Shown here one piece after another: positions 1 through 7,232 of a stretch of DNA of 11,161 nucleotides. The translations under genes and the position numbers were made by a program. How positions within the stretch are numbered: the stretch's first letter is position 1; every line of letters begins with the position of its first letter. Under the pieces are notes generated by a model. That model did not search any database, was not told the DNA's origin, and worked only from the letters and a program-made list of their open reading frames with translations. The DNA is from Candidatus Portnoyibacteriota bacterium (GTDB taxonomy: Bacteria > Patescibacteriota > Minisyncoccia > RBG-13-40-8-A > JAUWHN01). The DNA is taken from contig JAUWHN010000020.1 in NCBI GenBank assembly GCA_030605865.1, positions 1 to 11,161 on the forward strand, read 5' to 3'.

Positions 1-956
1 AGAAAAACATATCTAAACAGCAAATTAAGATCTCCGAACATTGGAACCATGGTAAGACTTGCTAAGCCAACTGCAGTTTCTCCGGTAGCCAGCTTCATGC
101 TTGTCAGAACTGTTCCCTCGGAAATTTTTAGAACTAAAAAGATAAAAAAGATATAAATTGGAGCAAAAAAAGCGTATTGAAGGAAGGAGTTCCACCATTG
201 ACCGGAATAACTTTTGAGTTTTCCCGGGAAAATAGAAAAGAACCAGGCAAAAGGAGCTAAAATAATCAAAGCCCAGAGAGCGCCCACCCGGATAAAAAGC
301 AAAATTGCCCCAACCAGCATAACAAAACCAGCTAAAAATATGACAATAGCTGAAAAAGCCGTGGTCAGGATTACGACCATATCAGGATCGTAGTCAGTGA
401 TGGCTACTCTCATTCCCTCTACTCCCCTTATAGCATCTATTACTTTTAATCTACTCAGGACTGCTATGGCAATGTCCTCAGTTTCAATTTGATTAACAAA
501 GTAGGTTGCTGCTATTTGAGTAGCATCAATAATTAATCCGCAAACCAAATAGCTAAAGTTTATTAAAAGAGCGATGATGATTAATTTTGGCAAAAGAGTT
601 TTTATTCCGTAAGTTTCAATTCTTAAAATAGTGGCAAAGGCAATGACAACTAAACCAAGAATAAAGAACATATTGACAATATCCCGGGTTATTGTCCAGC
701 CCATTTTAACCACACCCATTTGTTGAAAGCCAAAGTCTACTATCCCCTTGAATATGTTCCCTGCAAAAGCAGTGAACGCATGGGCAATGTGGAGGGCAAC
801 AGAGAATAGGCCTCCTAAGATATCCTTGGCTATCTTATCAAGAACTCCCGGGGTTGCTCCTGCCTCGCCAACGTTAACTAAAAACAGGCCTGAAAATATA
901 ACAATTATCAGACTAAGAGAGATTAGTTTTTTTGAAATGGGTTTAGATATTTTCAT
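1..956 (-). CDS. VirB6/TrbL-like polytopic membrane protein (partial, C-terminus beyond window)
   Basis: The frame is open from an ATG at 956 to the window edge: 318 codons, with no stop reached. Residues 11-30 form a signal-like hydrophobic segment followed by GEAGATPG. Further membrane segments lie near residues 93-112, 121-145, 193-222, 224-246 and 258-276. The WTITRDIVN motif (87-95) just before a membrane helix, and the later RVGALWALIILAPFAWFF and QWWNSFLQYAFFAP segments, resemble, from memory, VirB6/TrbL-like proteins of CPR type IV secretion-like clusters. Such proteins are thought to form the inner-membrane channel with VirB4-type ATPases. It starts 14 nt after the large cysteine-rich gene, with no Shine-Dalgarno, so coupled translation is likely. 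Membrane protein is certain; VirB6-like is probable; secretion or DNA-uptake function is inference. A VirB4-like gene beyond base 1 would confirm it. Confidence 0.72.
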   Translation of the reverse strand, partial: MKISKPISKKLISLSLIIVIFSGLFLVNVGEAGATPGVLDKIAKDILGGLFSVALHIAHAFTAFAGNIFKGIVDFGFQQMGVVKMGWTITRDIVNMFFILGLVVIAFATILRIETYGIKTLLPKLIIIALLINFSYLVCGLIIDATQIAATYFVNQIETEDIAIAVLSRLKVIDAIRGVEGMRVAITDYDPDMVVILTTAFSAIVIFLAGFVMLVGAILLFIRVGALWALIILAPFAWFFSIFPGKLKSYSGQWWNSFLQYAFFAPIYIFFIFLVLKISEGTVLTSMKLATGETAVGLASLTMVPMFGDLNLLFRYVF

Positions 957-970
957 TTAAGTAAATATAA

Positions 971-3900
971 CTAAGGCGTACTCCATGCACAGCCATCCTG
1001 GGCATCACAATCATCCTGGGCGTTAGGATAGGTGGGATAAACGTACGCATCACATGCAGTAGCTCCTGGATCATCATCGCACCATTCATCAATAAGCTCA
1101 GGAGGGTCGCCTTCCCACTCTTCATACCAGGAGCAGCCATCTTGGCTGTTACAGCCCAAATCGTCGAAAGTAGAAGTATAATAATCGCAAGTATAAGCGG
1201 TCCCAGTACATTCTCCTGGTACTGCTTCAAGTGTACAGATAGACGAACAGCCATCGTTGCTTCTGGGTAAACATAATTCATCGCCTATTCCAGTACATTG
1301 GTTATTATATGTACAAGAGGTTCCATCATCACAATGCATACCATCATCACATTCTTCAGGTGACTCTACAACGCCATCACCGCACGCTGCTGCTGGTTCT
1401 CCAAAACAGTACTCCTCGCAATCGGACTCGCAAATATCGTCATCAGGCGCACAGTTTTTTATACATTCAGCTAAACATTGACTTTGTATCTCTTCCTCCT
1501 CCATCATCGCACACTCATTATCACAAAGCGTTTTTAATCCAAGGCAGGTGTCTTCTGCTATTTCTCTGTCACGGCAGGCATCATAATCCTTCTGGCAAAT
1601 TTCATCACAGTCACCCATTCTTTCCGGTTTAACTTCAGTACATTTCCAATACCAAGCTGGTTCATGACCCACAAGAGCCCTACAGTATTTTGAGCGATGT
1701 CTGAAAGCAGCATTAGTGACTAAGGTTATAGGATTAACAGCTCCTCTTTGGATTCTATTACCACAGTCTTCATCGCTGGGATTAAAGTCCGTAAGATTAT
1801 CAGGGGTTAAATTATTGCACTCACTACATTTTGGATCACTTGGAGAAGTTCGGCAAATTAAGCCAATCGGAATTGTTGCGTCAGGGTGTTGAGAACTGTG
1901 GTTTTTACACTGTTTTTCAGTGTGCATTATTTCCGGGCAAGTTCCAACACAGATATTAAAATAATATTCATAATATTCATCTATTTTGGGTCCGCTGAGA
2001 CCAAATAGGCTAAAAATTGCTTTAATAGGGGTAAGCACAGCTGAAATAACTGCTTTGGCAAAATCAAGAATATTTTCAACCTTTTTTCTACTGTAAATAG
2101 TTTCTATTAATAAATATGGGTGTTTAATAAAGCCCCGACCAATATAATCGCGAATTTCAATGGCGTAGCTGGCTGGCATAAAAGATTGTTTAAGACACAT
2201 AAAGCAGGTATCTTTTTTCTCTTGGATTTCGCATCTTCTGTAGAATTCTTGGCCAGCATTTTCTACGGGGAATGGATCAAGTTCAGGGAATAAACTGGCC
2301 ATATCTTCAAGTAGCCCTTCATTATTGCAGAATTCTTCAATACAAGCTAATTGTTCTGGTTCGGTTTCTTTACTTTCGCAGACTTCTTCAGCTTTTTTAA
2401 TACAATCATTACAGGCAGTTTTTACTCGTCTAATTAGCCGTTCTTGTTCACAGCATCCTTGGGCAAAATCAAAATCTTCTAAGGCCTCGCATTCCAATTC
2501 AGGCTCAGGTTCTGGGGCTTCCGGGCCTTCGTCTATTGGCACCCCGGGTCCTATTGGGACAGTTGGTATTATTGGTATAGATGGTATGGATGGTATTGTC
2601 GGTATAGTTGGTATAGTTGGAATAGTCGGTATTCCTGGGAATGAAGGGAAGGCTGGGAACGTTGGCATTGTCGGCACAGTTGGCACTGTTGGTACTGTAG
2701 GTACAGTTGGTACTGTTGGTACTGTTGGTACCGTGGGTACTGTTGGTACTGTTGGTACTGTGGGTACAGTCGGTACTGTAGGGGTGACAATTTGGGCTAA
2801 AACTGAAAACTCGTCAAAAAATTCTCCTTTTTCTTTCTGGTACATATAGGGTTCATGTTCAATTCCTCCTCCACCGCCTCCACCTGGATTACTTGGTGTT
2901 GGTATTTCTTCTAATTCTTCCAGCGCTTCAGCTGATGGAGGGCACAAGCCAGCTGCATCTTCTGCTGCTTGTTCTTGAGTACAGTCCTGGATACAGTCCC
3001 TATTATAACCGCAGGTTTCTTTACAATTTTGTATATTTGTAGTTATAGAACTAAGGCAGATTTTACACTCGGTATTCAGCACATCTAAGGTAGGCAATTT
3101 ACTGTCAAAATCACCACATGGTTGACCAAATTTGGTGCAGTCAGGCGGATAATACCCAAATGTTATATCATCCCAGGTTTCACCGTAGACTTTCATGGAT
3201 TCGACTATACCGGGTGGGTCTAAAATTTTAAAATCATCAGTAAGGGCAATCCCGGTTTCCTGGGAGTACAATTGCATGGTAAAGTTCTCCAACATATCTA
3301 ATAACTGGCTTTCCAAACGGGTTAGTTCCCTTTCTTGATTTTCCGGCATTTGGCCTTTTTGTTCTCTTCTTTCTTCAGTTTTACAAGTAGCTACACTTCT
3401 GGACATTCTGCCAATTGATTCAGTAACAATATCAAGAATTTTTGTTCGGCCTCTTGCCCGTTCAGCTCGACTGGGTGCTGGTCGCTGAAGCTGAAGGAAA
3501 CTTGTATCCATTTTGTAGGGCTTATAAGCCCAGGAGCTGGGCTGTGGTGTCTGTCCTGCAAACGTAGGTCCTTTAGTCGTTCCATAGCCAGGACCGCGGA
3601 TAACGCTACTTAGAACCTTAGTTAATAACATTCCAAGAAGATCTTCAATTTCGCGAGCAGCAATTAATTTCTCAATGTCAAAACCAGCCTTTTTTTTCAT
3701 AAATTCAGCAATTTCCATGCCAGTAGTTTTAACCCGTTCTTCTTTGGGAACTCCAGTAGGTTCTTCAACCATAGATTCCGCCCAGCAACTTGTTCTACAT
3801 TCTTCAAAGTCTGGAGATTCCCAGCCTAAAGGTTCGCACCACGTTGAAACACAGGCATCATAAGCATCGTCATCAGGAACCATTGTAACTGTTTCTTCTA

Positions 3901-4546
3901 TGGTTTCTGTTGCGTCTTTAACGGGGGTGGTAGCTTGAGATTTTAGTTTAAGAGCTTCTACTTGTGCTTGTTCAGCATTTTTTCGGGCTAAGCTGGTCAT
4001 CATAGCCATGCTCATTGGATTTTGTTGAGGTTTCATCATAGAAAAGTAAGCATCCCAGCCGCCTTTTGCCAAGGAATAATTGCTATCAATAAAATCGTTG
4101 TATTTAGGACCCAGGTCAGCTTTTAAAGTAGAACGAGCATAATCAGAAAAAGATGGTATATTTTGATTAAGTGTTCTAAAGCCAAGACTTTGCAGGGTTC
4201 TTCTCATCTGTTGTTCATATACGGATACACCGAATGTTCTATCAAATTGTTCAATAAATAATGCCGCACCCCTATTTCTTGCCTCCCCTAAATGCCTATC
4301 CCAGTCAAGAATAATTAAGGGTATACCTGCATCCTGAAGTGTTCCCATTATTAATCGGTCTACTTCTCTAAATATAATGTCAGCCACAGGTTGTCTGGCG
4401 AATGAAGGCAGTTTATCAAGAATAGTCTCTTTAACTGTTGAGAGAAGCTGAAAAGGACCTCCAATCCAGTCTCCGGCTTGAGCAGTGCTTGGTAGAATTA
4501 AGCTTAGAATTATTAGAGATACAATTGTTCTTTGTAATATTTTCAT
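971..4546 (-). CDS. Large secreted cysteine-rich protein with TVP-repeat rod and myxococcal-type disulfide repeat
   Basis: 1191 residues. Residues 1-24 are a signal peptide (K3, R6, a hydrophobic core, then TAQA|GDW), suiting signal peptidase I; there is no lipobox. Residues 25-230 are cysteine-free and mostly helical, with no fold I recognise. A first cysteine group covers 232-254 and 470-535, then a seven-glycine linker (555-561). A strict Pro-x-x tract of 28 prolines spans 589-670, including 12 TVP units. Residues 686-1191 are very cysteine-rich; about 62 cysteines occur in total. Residues 829-850 are hydrophobic and could be amphipathic or membrane-inserted. Residues 1055-1107 (CGDGVVESPEECDDG ... 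DGCSSIC) match the myxococcal cysteine-rich/DUF4215 disulfide repeat. Two C-terminal segments end in QDGCSW and QDGCAW. It lies between an anchored Ca-binding protein and a VirB6-like protein, suggesting a surface-apparatus component. Export is well supported; exact role is unknown. Confidence 0.85.
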   Translation of the reverse strand: MKILQRTIVSLIILSLILPSTAQAGDWIGGPFQLLSTVKETILDKLPSFARQPVADIIFREVDRLIMGTLQDAGIPLIILDWDRHLGEARNRGAALFIEQFDRTFGVSVYEQQMRRTLQSLGFRTLNQNIPSFSDYARSTLKADLGPKYNDFIDSNYSLAKGGWDAYFSMMKPQQNPMSMAMMTSLARKNAEQAQVEALKLKSQATTPVKDATETIEETVTMVPDDDAYDACVSTWCEPLGWESPDFEECRTSCWAESMVEEPTGVPKEERVKTTGMEIAEFMKKKAGFDIEKLIAAREIEDLLGMLLTKVLSSVIRGPGYGTTKGPTFAGQTPQPSSWAYKPYKMDTSFLQLQRPAPSRAERARGRTKILDIVTESIGRMSRSVATCKTEERREQKGQMPENQERELTRLESQLLDMLENFTMQLYSQETGIALTDDFKILDPPGIVESMKVYGETWDDITFGYYPPDCTKFGQPCGDFDSKLPTLDVLNTECKICLSSITTNIQNCKETCGYNRDCIQDCTQEQAAEDAAGLCPPSAEALEELEEIPTPSNPGGGGGGGIEHEPYMYQKEKGEFFDEFSVLAQIVTPTVPTVPTVPTVPTVPTVPTVPTVPTVPTVPTVPTVPTMPTFPAFPSFPGIPTIPTIPTIPTIPSIPSIPIIPTVPIGPGVPIDEGPEAPEPEPELECEALEDFDFAQGCCEQERLIRRVKTACNDCIKKAEEVCESKETEPEQLACIEEFCNNEGLLEDMASLFPELDPFPVENAGQEFYRRCEIQEKKDTCFMCLKQSFMPASYAIEIRDYIGRGFIKHPYLLIETIYSRKKVENILDFAKAVISAVLTPIKAIFSLFGLSGPKIDEYYEYYFNICVGTCPEIMHTEKQCKNHSSQHPDATIPIGLICRTSPSDPKCSECNNLTPDNLTDFNPSDEDCGNRIQRGAVNPITLVTNAAFRHRSKYCRALVGHEPAWYWKCTEVKPERMGDCDEICQKDYDACRDREIAEDTCLGLKTLCDNECAMMEEEEIQSQCLAECIKNCAPDDDICESDCEEYCFGEPAAACGDGVVESPEECDDGMHCDDGTSCTYNNQCTGIGDELCLPRSNDGCSSICTLEAVPGECTGTAYTCDYYTSTFDDLGCNSQDGCSWYEEWEGDPPELIDEWCDDDPGATACDAYVYPTYPNAQDDCDAQDGCAWSTP
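974..1210 (-). repeat. Duplicated C-x-x-QDGC-x-W segment in the cysteine-rich protein
   Basis: Residues 1113-1191 of the cysteine-rich protein contain two similar units. The first is C1120, C1132, QDG, C1138, Ser-Trp; the second is C1165, C1180, QDG, C1186, Ala-Trp. The spacing and the final Cys-x-Trp recall small PSI/plexin-like disulfide modules, a resemblance by pattern only. At DNA level the catcctgggc word recurs at 994-1003 and 1012-1021. Confidence 0.5.
1226..1384 (-). other. Myxococcal-type cysteine-rich (DUF4215-like) domain
   Basis: Residues 1055-1107 of the large protein follow the recognisable pattern CGDG, six variable residues, EECDDG, further paired cysteines, DGCSSxC. This family (myxo_disulf_rpt/DUF4215) occurs in extracellular proteins of myxobacteria and other lineages. 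The eight cysteines in the segment suggest four disulfides. Cysteines 1072-1092 sit in a longer middle loop than the minimal repeat has. Confidence 0.65.
2672..2779 (-). repeat. Twelve tandem 9-bp units encoding (Thr-Val-Pro)12
   Basis: Twelve consecutive 9-bp units with consensus tggtactgt on the plus strand encode TVP x 12 on the minus strand (residues 590-625). The consensus occurs exactly five times (2690, 2708, 2717, 2744, 2753). Eight different nucleotide versions are present, yet all encode TVP, so the amino-acid repeat has been kept while the DNA drifted at synonymous sites. The Pro-x-x rhythm continues through 2537 as MPT, FPA, IPT and IPS units, giving 28 prolines in register. Because units are 9 bp, slippage would change rod length without shifting frame. 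Confidence 0.95.
3518..3543. repeat. Two overlapping palindromes inside the cysteine-rich gene
   Basis: GGGCTTATAAGCCC (3518-3531) is a perfect 14-bp palindrome. It overlaps AGCCCAG-GAG-CTGGGCT (3527-3543, 7-bp arms). They encode roughly residues 335-344, in a cysteine-free proline/serine linker. They may be a decayed in-frame element like those in the upstream genes, but one 14-bp palindrome can occur by chance in 11 kb. Confidence 0.4.
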
Positions 4547-4548
4547 AT

Positions 4549-5511
4549 TTAAAACGATAGTTGTATACTTTGCTCTTGGGCAAGATTTATAGCTTTTTTA
4601 ATTAGTTCTGTCCAAGCATAAGATAACTCTTCTAATTTCTCTGTTGCATAGTAAGCTTTAAAGGGGTCATTTTCCATATCTCTAAGAGAAATAAAGATAT
4701 TTCTAAATAAGATTATTGTGGCTAAGCCCTGTTTATGAATTTCTTTCCAGGAAGAAGGCACAGTAATTTCTTTCATCTGGTCTATCCATTCATCATTAAG
4801 TTTTATTAATTTGTCTAAATTATCAAAATCATGGTTTTCAAGAGCATAAGAAATGATTTGGAGAGCTTCATTTTGCAGGAAAAAGATATCAGAATTAAGC
4901 CATTGGGAAATTTCGTAGATATAAAACTGGATTGCTTGTTTAGAATTATCCTCTGATATTTTTATTTGTTCATCGGAAATTGAAATATCAAATATTTCTG
5001 ATAGTCCGGAAAGATGTTCTTGGTTTGGCCCCATTAGATAATCCTGACTTTCATCAATTGATTGTTCAGCCATTTTTTTGATTATTGAAGGGTCGGTTAA
5101 GGCTGAAAATTGAGCAGGGTCACTAATTTCCGGATGGCTTTCAAGGTATTCAGCTTTTTGAGACAAGTAAGATAATAATACGTTCTGGAGAGCTTCTTGA
5201 TTGAGGATTTTCTGGGTAATATTATATTTCTCTCCCAAGGGAAGAGGATAAGGATTACGACTCAACTCAACTTCCTGGCTATCTGAATAACCATCACCAT
5301 CCGTATCAGGATTATTTGGGTCAGTGCCATAAAGTTCTTCCTGCCAGTCAGGTAGACCGTCGTTGTCGCTGTCTTTGAAATTTTCTGGGAATAGCTCAGA
5401 AGTTGGGCTTTTAAGTTCTTTTTCCCTTTTAGAATTCAATAACAAAATCAGCCCTCCGACAACTGCGATTATAACTATTATTATAATAATAGGAGGAGCT
5501 TTGAATTTCAT
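4549..5511 (-). CDS. Membrane-anchored protein with thrombospondin type 3-like calcium-binding segment
   Basis: 320 residues. Residues 7-25 are a single very hydrophobic membrane anchor, flanked by lysines (K2, K4) and SKREKELK. Residues 47-77 carry two Asp-rich loops, DSDNDGLPDW and DTDGDGYSD, separated by GTDPNNP; this is the thrombospondin type 3/EF-hand-like pattern that binds calcium. The rest (about 98-315) is predicted helical, with no cysteines. The VPSSWKEIHKQ segment (251-261) and the following helices resemble, from memory, conserved proteins found beside CPR type IV secretion-like or pilus genes. Its ATG overlaps the lnt TGA stop (ATGA at 5511-5508), and it ends 2 nt before the cysteine-rich gene. 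A perfect extended -10 lies just upstream. A calcium-stabilised periplasmic or surface scaffold is my inference; the anchor and Ca loops are directly visible. Confidence 0.83.
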   Translation of the reverse strand: MKFKAPPIIIIIVIIAVVGGLILLLNSKREKELKSPTSELFPENFKDSDNDGLPDWQEELYGTDPNNPDTDGDGYSDSQEVELSRNPYPLPLGEKYNITQKILNQEALQNVLLSYLSQKAEYLESHPEISDPAQFSALTDPSIIKKMAEQSIDESQDYLMGPNQEHLSGLSEIFDISISDEQIKISEDNSKQAIQFYIYEISQWLNSDIFFLQNEALQIISYALENHDFDNLDKLIKLNDEWIDQMKEITVPSSWKEIHKQGLATIILFRNIFISLRDMENDPFKAYYATEKLEELSYAWTELIKKAINLAQEQSIQLSF

Positions 5512-7232
5512 AATGAGCTTCTTTTATTATACCACAAAATGAATGTCAACAGCATTATAACTGTGGATAAAATTACGAACCAATCGCCAAATTTAGTATA
5601 GATTGTTTTTTTGTTTAACAAATAGACGTCTGCAAATAAAATTTCATTTCCTAGCTCGGAGGTTTTAACAATTCCGCCTGACGGGGCAACTATTTCCCCT
5701 TTTGAATTAAGCAAAAAGGAATAGCCCATATTGGTAGCTTGAGCAAAATAGCGTCTGTTTTCAATTGCTCTTAGTTTTGACATAGCTAAATTTTGAGTTA
5801 AAAGCGATTTGGTTCCGTGAAAAGGAGCATCACTGGAAACAACAATTAAGACCTCGGCTCCTTTTTTGGTCATTTTTCGGTTGATATCAGGCGAAACAAT
5901 ACTTGAGCAAATTGTTCCCCCGATATTGCCTTTTGGGGTTCCTGCCTTGCCAGCAGGCAGGTGGGCGGGCTCAATCTTTTCTCCTCGTTTATAAAATCTT
6001 TCTCCGAACCCCATGTCAAAAGAATAGATGTTTAGGAAGAACTTGGTTAGATAAGGTAAAAAACCCCCATTTGGCACTAAAAGCACTTTATCGTGAAAAG
6101 CAATCGGCTCTTCCTGTTCTAAATCGTAGTAGAATAATCTTGATTTAATTTCCCCTTTTTCATCAACCCCAGTATTGTCTGGTACAGGGTCAATAATTTT
6201 TTGATTTTCTAAGAAAATTTGGCCGGGTTGCCAGAAATCTTTAAGTAAGTATTTAGCTATTTCAGAATCGCCGGTCAAAAAAACAATACCAAAACCTTCC
6301 GGAGCAATTATGATATCGGGCTTTGCTAATGTTGCTTCTGGAGACCTAAATAAATCTAAAACGGTTTTAAAGACCTCTTTTTTCTGATAAGGATTCAATT
6401 CGCTTCCGGAGAGAAAATTGGTTTGCAAAAGAGCCACTCTCTTTGTTCCTATGTTAGAAGTTGAGCCTCCCACATCAGCATTTAATTTATAAATTCCATA
6501 GCCGTTCCAAATTGTCACAACTACGGCAAAGATAATAAACAAAATTACAACCTGTTTATATTTTATATGTTGGAGACTTGGCCTCCAACATTGTCTCAGG
6601 ATGAGGAATAGAATTATGTTAATAAACACAATTAAAAAGCTAATTCCGTAGATTCCAATGATATCAGCGAGTTGGATTAAAGGGGAGGCGTTATGAAGAG
6701 TGTAAGCTAAATTTCCAATAGTCCAGTGAGGACCCAAAAGACTTTCTTTACCCAGCCATAGCACGCCAAAACCCCAGGCTCTTAGATATTCAAGGATTAT
6801 CCAGAAAGAGGGGATTAAAAAAATGGCATAACTTAGCTTTTTATTGGCATAGCTAAGCTTTGCCATTTTTTTGATACCCCAGGCAAAAATTCCAAAAAAT
6901 AACCCCAAAAAGACAGTTTGGATAATCCAGAGAACAATTAAAAAGACAAAAACAAGAGTAGTTCCCATCTCCGTTGTTATTCCAAGCCATTCAAAGGGAT
7001 AAGTAGCAAATAACCAGCCAAATAGTTTTCCAAAAAATAAAACACCGGCAAGAAAGCCGCCTATGAGGGCATTTTTAGGAGAAGTTTGCTTGAGAGCCAG
7101 AAACCAAAAAAGAGGAATTAGAGCTATCCAAATTAAAAACTCCAAATCATAAGGTGGATAAGCCAGAATTAGCAAAACTCCGCTTAATATGGGGAGTAGA
7201 AAAGGAAGATTATTTTTTATAAATTTCGTCAT
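5508..7232 (-). CDS. lnt: Apolipoprotein N-acyltransferase (Lnt)
   Basis: 574 residues. Lnt transfers an acyl chain from phospholipid to the N-terminal cysteine of apolipoproteins at the outer face of the cytoplasmic membrane. Residues 10-245 hold about seven membrane helices, including the family-like PLIQLADIIGIYGISFLIVFIN segment. A carbon-nitrogen hydrolase (nitrilase) domain spans about 264-540, and a final helix 551-567. Of the catalytic triad, E312 (IIAPEGF), K382 (HDKVLLVPNGG) and C442 (GGTICSS) are present. The usual CYE after the nucleophile is CSS here, and the Glu eight residues after Lys (E343 in E. coli) is G390. Small palindromic elements encode LPAGKAG (425-431), just before the active-site Cys, and CWRPSLQH (215-222). 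The start overlaps the rsmA end by 23 nt and the stop overlaps the next gene as ATGA. Lnt is the best family; substrate or efficiency may differ. Confidence 0.9.
   Translation of the reverse strand: MTKFIKNNLPFLLPILSGVLLILAYPPYDLEFLIWIALIPLFWFLALKQTSPKNALIGGFLAGVLFFGKLFGWLFATYPFEWLGITTEMGTTLVFVFLIVLWIIQTVFLGLFFGIFAWGIKKMAKLSYANKKLSYAIFLIPSFWIILEYLRAWGFGVLWLGKESLLGPHWTIGNLAYTLHNASPLIQLADIIGIYGISFLIVFINIILFLILRQCWRPSLQHIKYKQVVILFIIFAVVVTIWNGYGIYKLNADVGGSTSNIGTKRVALLQTNFLSGSELNPYQKKEVFKTVLDLFRSPEATLAKPDIIIAPEGFGIVFLTGDSEIAKYLLKDFWQPGQIFLENQKIIDPVPDNTGVDEKGEIKSRLFYYDLEQEEPIAFHDKVLLVPNGGFLPYLTKFFLNIYSFDMGFGERFYKRGEKIEPAHLPAGKAGTPKGNIGGTICSSIVSPDINRKMTKKGAEVLIVVSSDAPFHGTKSLLTQNLAMSKLRAIENRRYFAQATNMGYSFLLNSKGEIVAPSGGIVKTSELGNEILFADVYLLNKKTIYTKFGDWFVILSTVIMLLTFILWYNKRSSL
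5526..5534 (-). promoter_or_regulatory. Candidate internal extended -10 promoter (TGGTATAAT)
   Basis: On the minus strand TGG-TATAAT is a perfect -10 with a TGn extension, inside the last codons of lnt (Tyr-Asn-Lys). Transcription would start near 5519, about eight bases before the ATG at 5511. A TTGACA at 5544-5549 is only 12 bases away, too close to act as a normal -35. It could drive the three surface genes separately from uvrD-rsmA-lnt. The match may be coincidental because TATAATAAA is forced by Tyr-Asn-Lys codons. Confidence 0.4.
5941..5961. repeat. Palindromic element in lnt encoding LPAGKAG
   Basis: The 21 bases have CCTGCC/GGCAGG outer arms and inner TGC-CA-GCA, i.e. 9-bp arms with one bulged T. 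In frame it encodes LPAGKAG in Lnt (residues 425-431), which breaks the expected segment leading into GNIGGTICSS. The same kind of peptide occurs, to my knowledge, scattered through Parcubacteria proteins. It looks like an in-frame insertion into a surface loop about ten residues before the catalytic cysteine. Confidence 0.75.
6568..6590. repeat. Palindromic element in lnt encoding CWRPSLQH
   Basis: TGTTGGAG (6568-6575) and CTCCAACA (6583-6590) are perfect 8-bp arms around a 7-base loop. The element encodes residues 215-222 in the loop between two membrane helices of Lnt, a place that tolerates insertion. Confidence 0.65.

Noticed and set aside
943..1281. Minus-strand 112-codon frame overlapping the end of the cysteine-rich gene
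   Set aside because: A different frame of the same strand inside a clearly coding region; no recognisable domain and it overlaps two better-supported genes.
2537..2785. Possible CRISPR-like or minisatellite array
   Set aside because: The units are contiguous 9-mers with no spacers and are wholly coding.
2325..2849. Plus-strand frame of 174 codons with collagen-like Gly-x-y repeats
   Set aside because: It is the antisense shadow of the Pro-x-x tract: proline codons CCN read as GGN (Gly) on the other strand. The minus-strand gene has a signal peptide, domains and synonymous variation, so it is the real one.
4472..4546. Lipoprotein signal on the cysteine-rich protein, prompted by the nearby lnt
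   Set aside because: The signal peptide ends TAQA|GDW with no cysteine; the first cysteine is residue 232.
5544..5549. TTGACA (minus strand) as -35 for the internal promoter
   Set aside because: Spacing to TATAAT is only 12 bases, outside the usable 16-18 range.
5562..5570. Second exact DnaA-box 9-mer
   Set aside because: It lies in conserved-length lnt coding sequence (Ser-Thr-Val-Ile) with no cluster around it; most likely chance.
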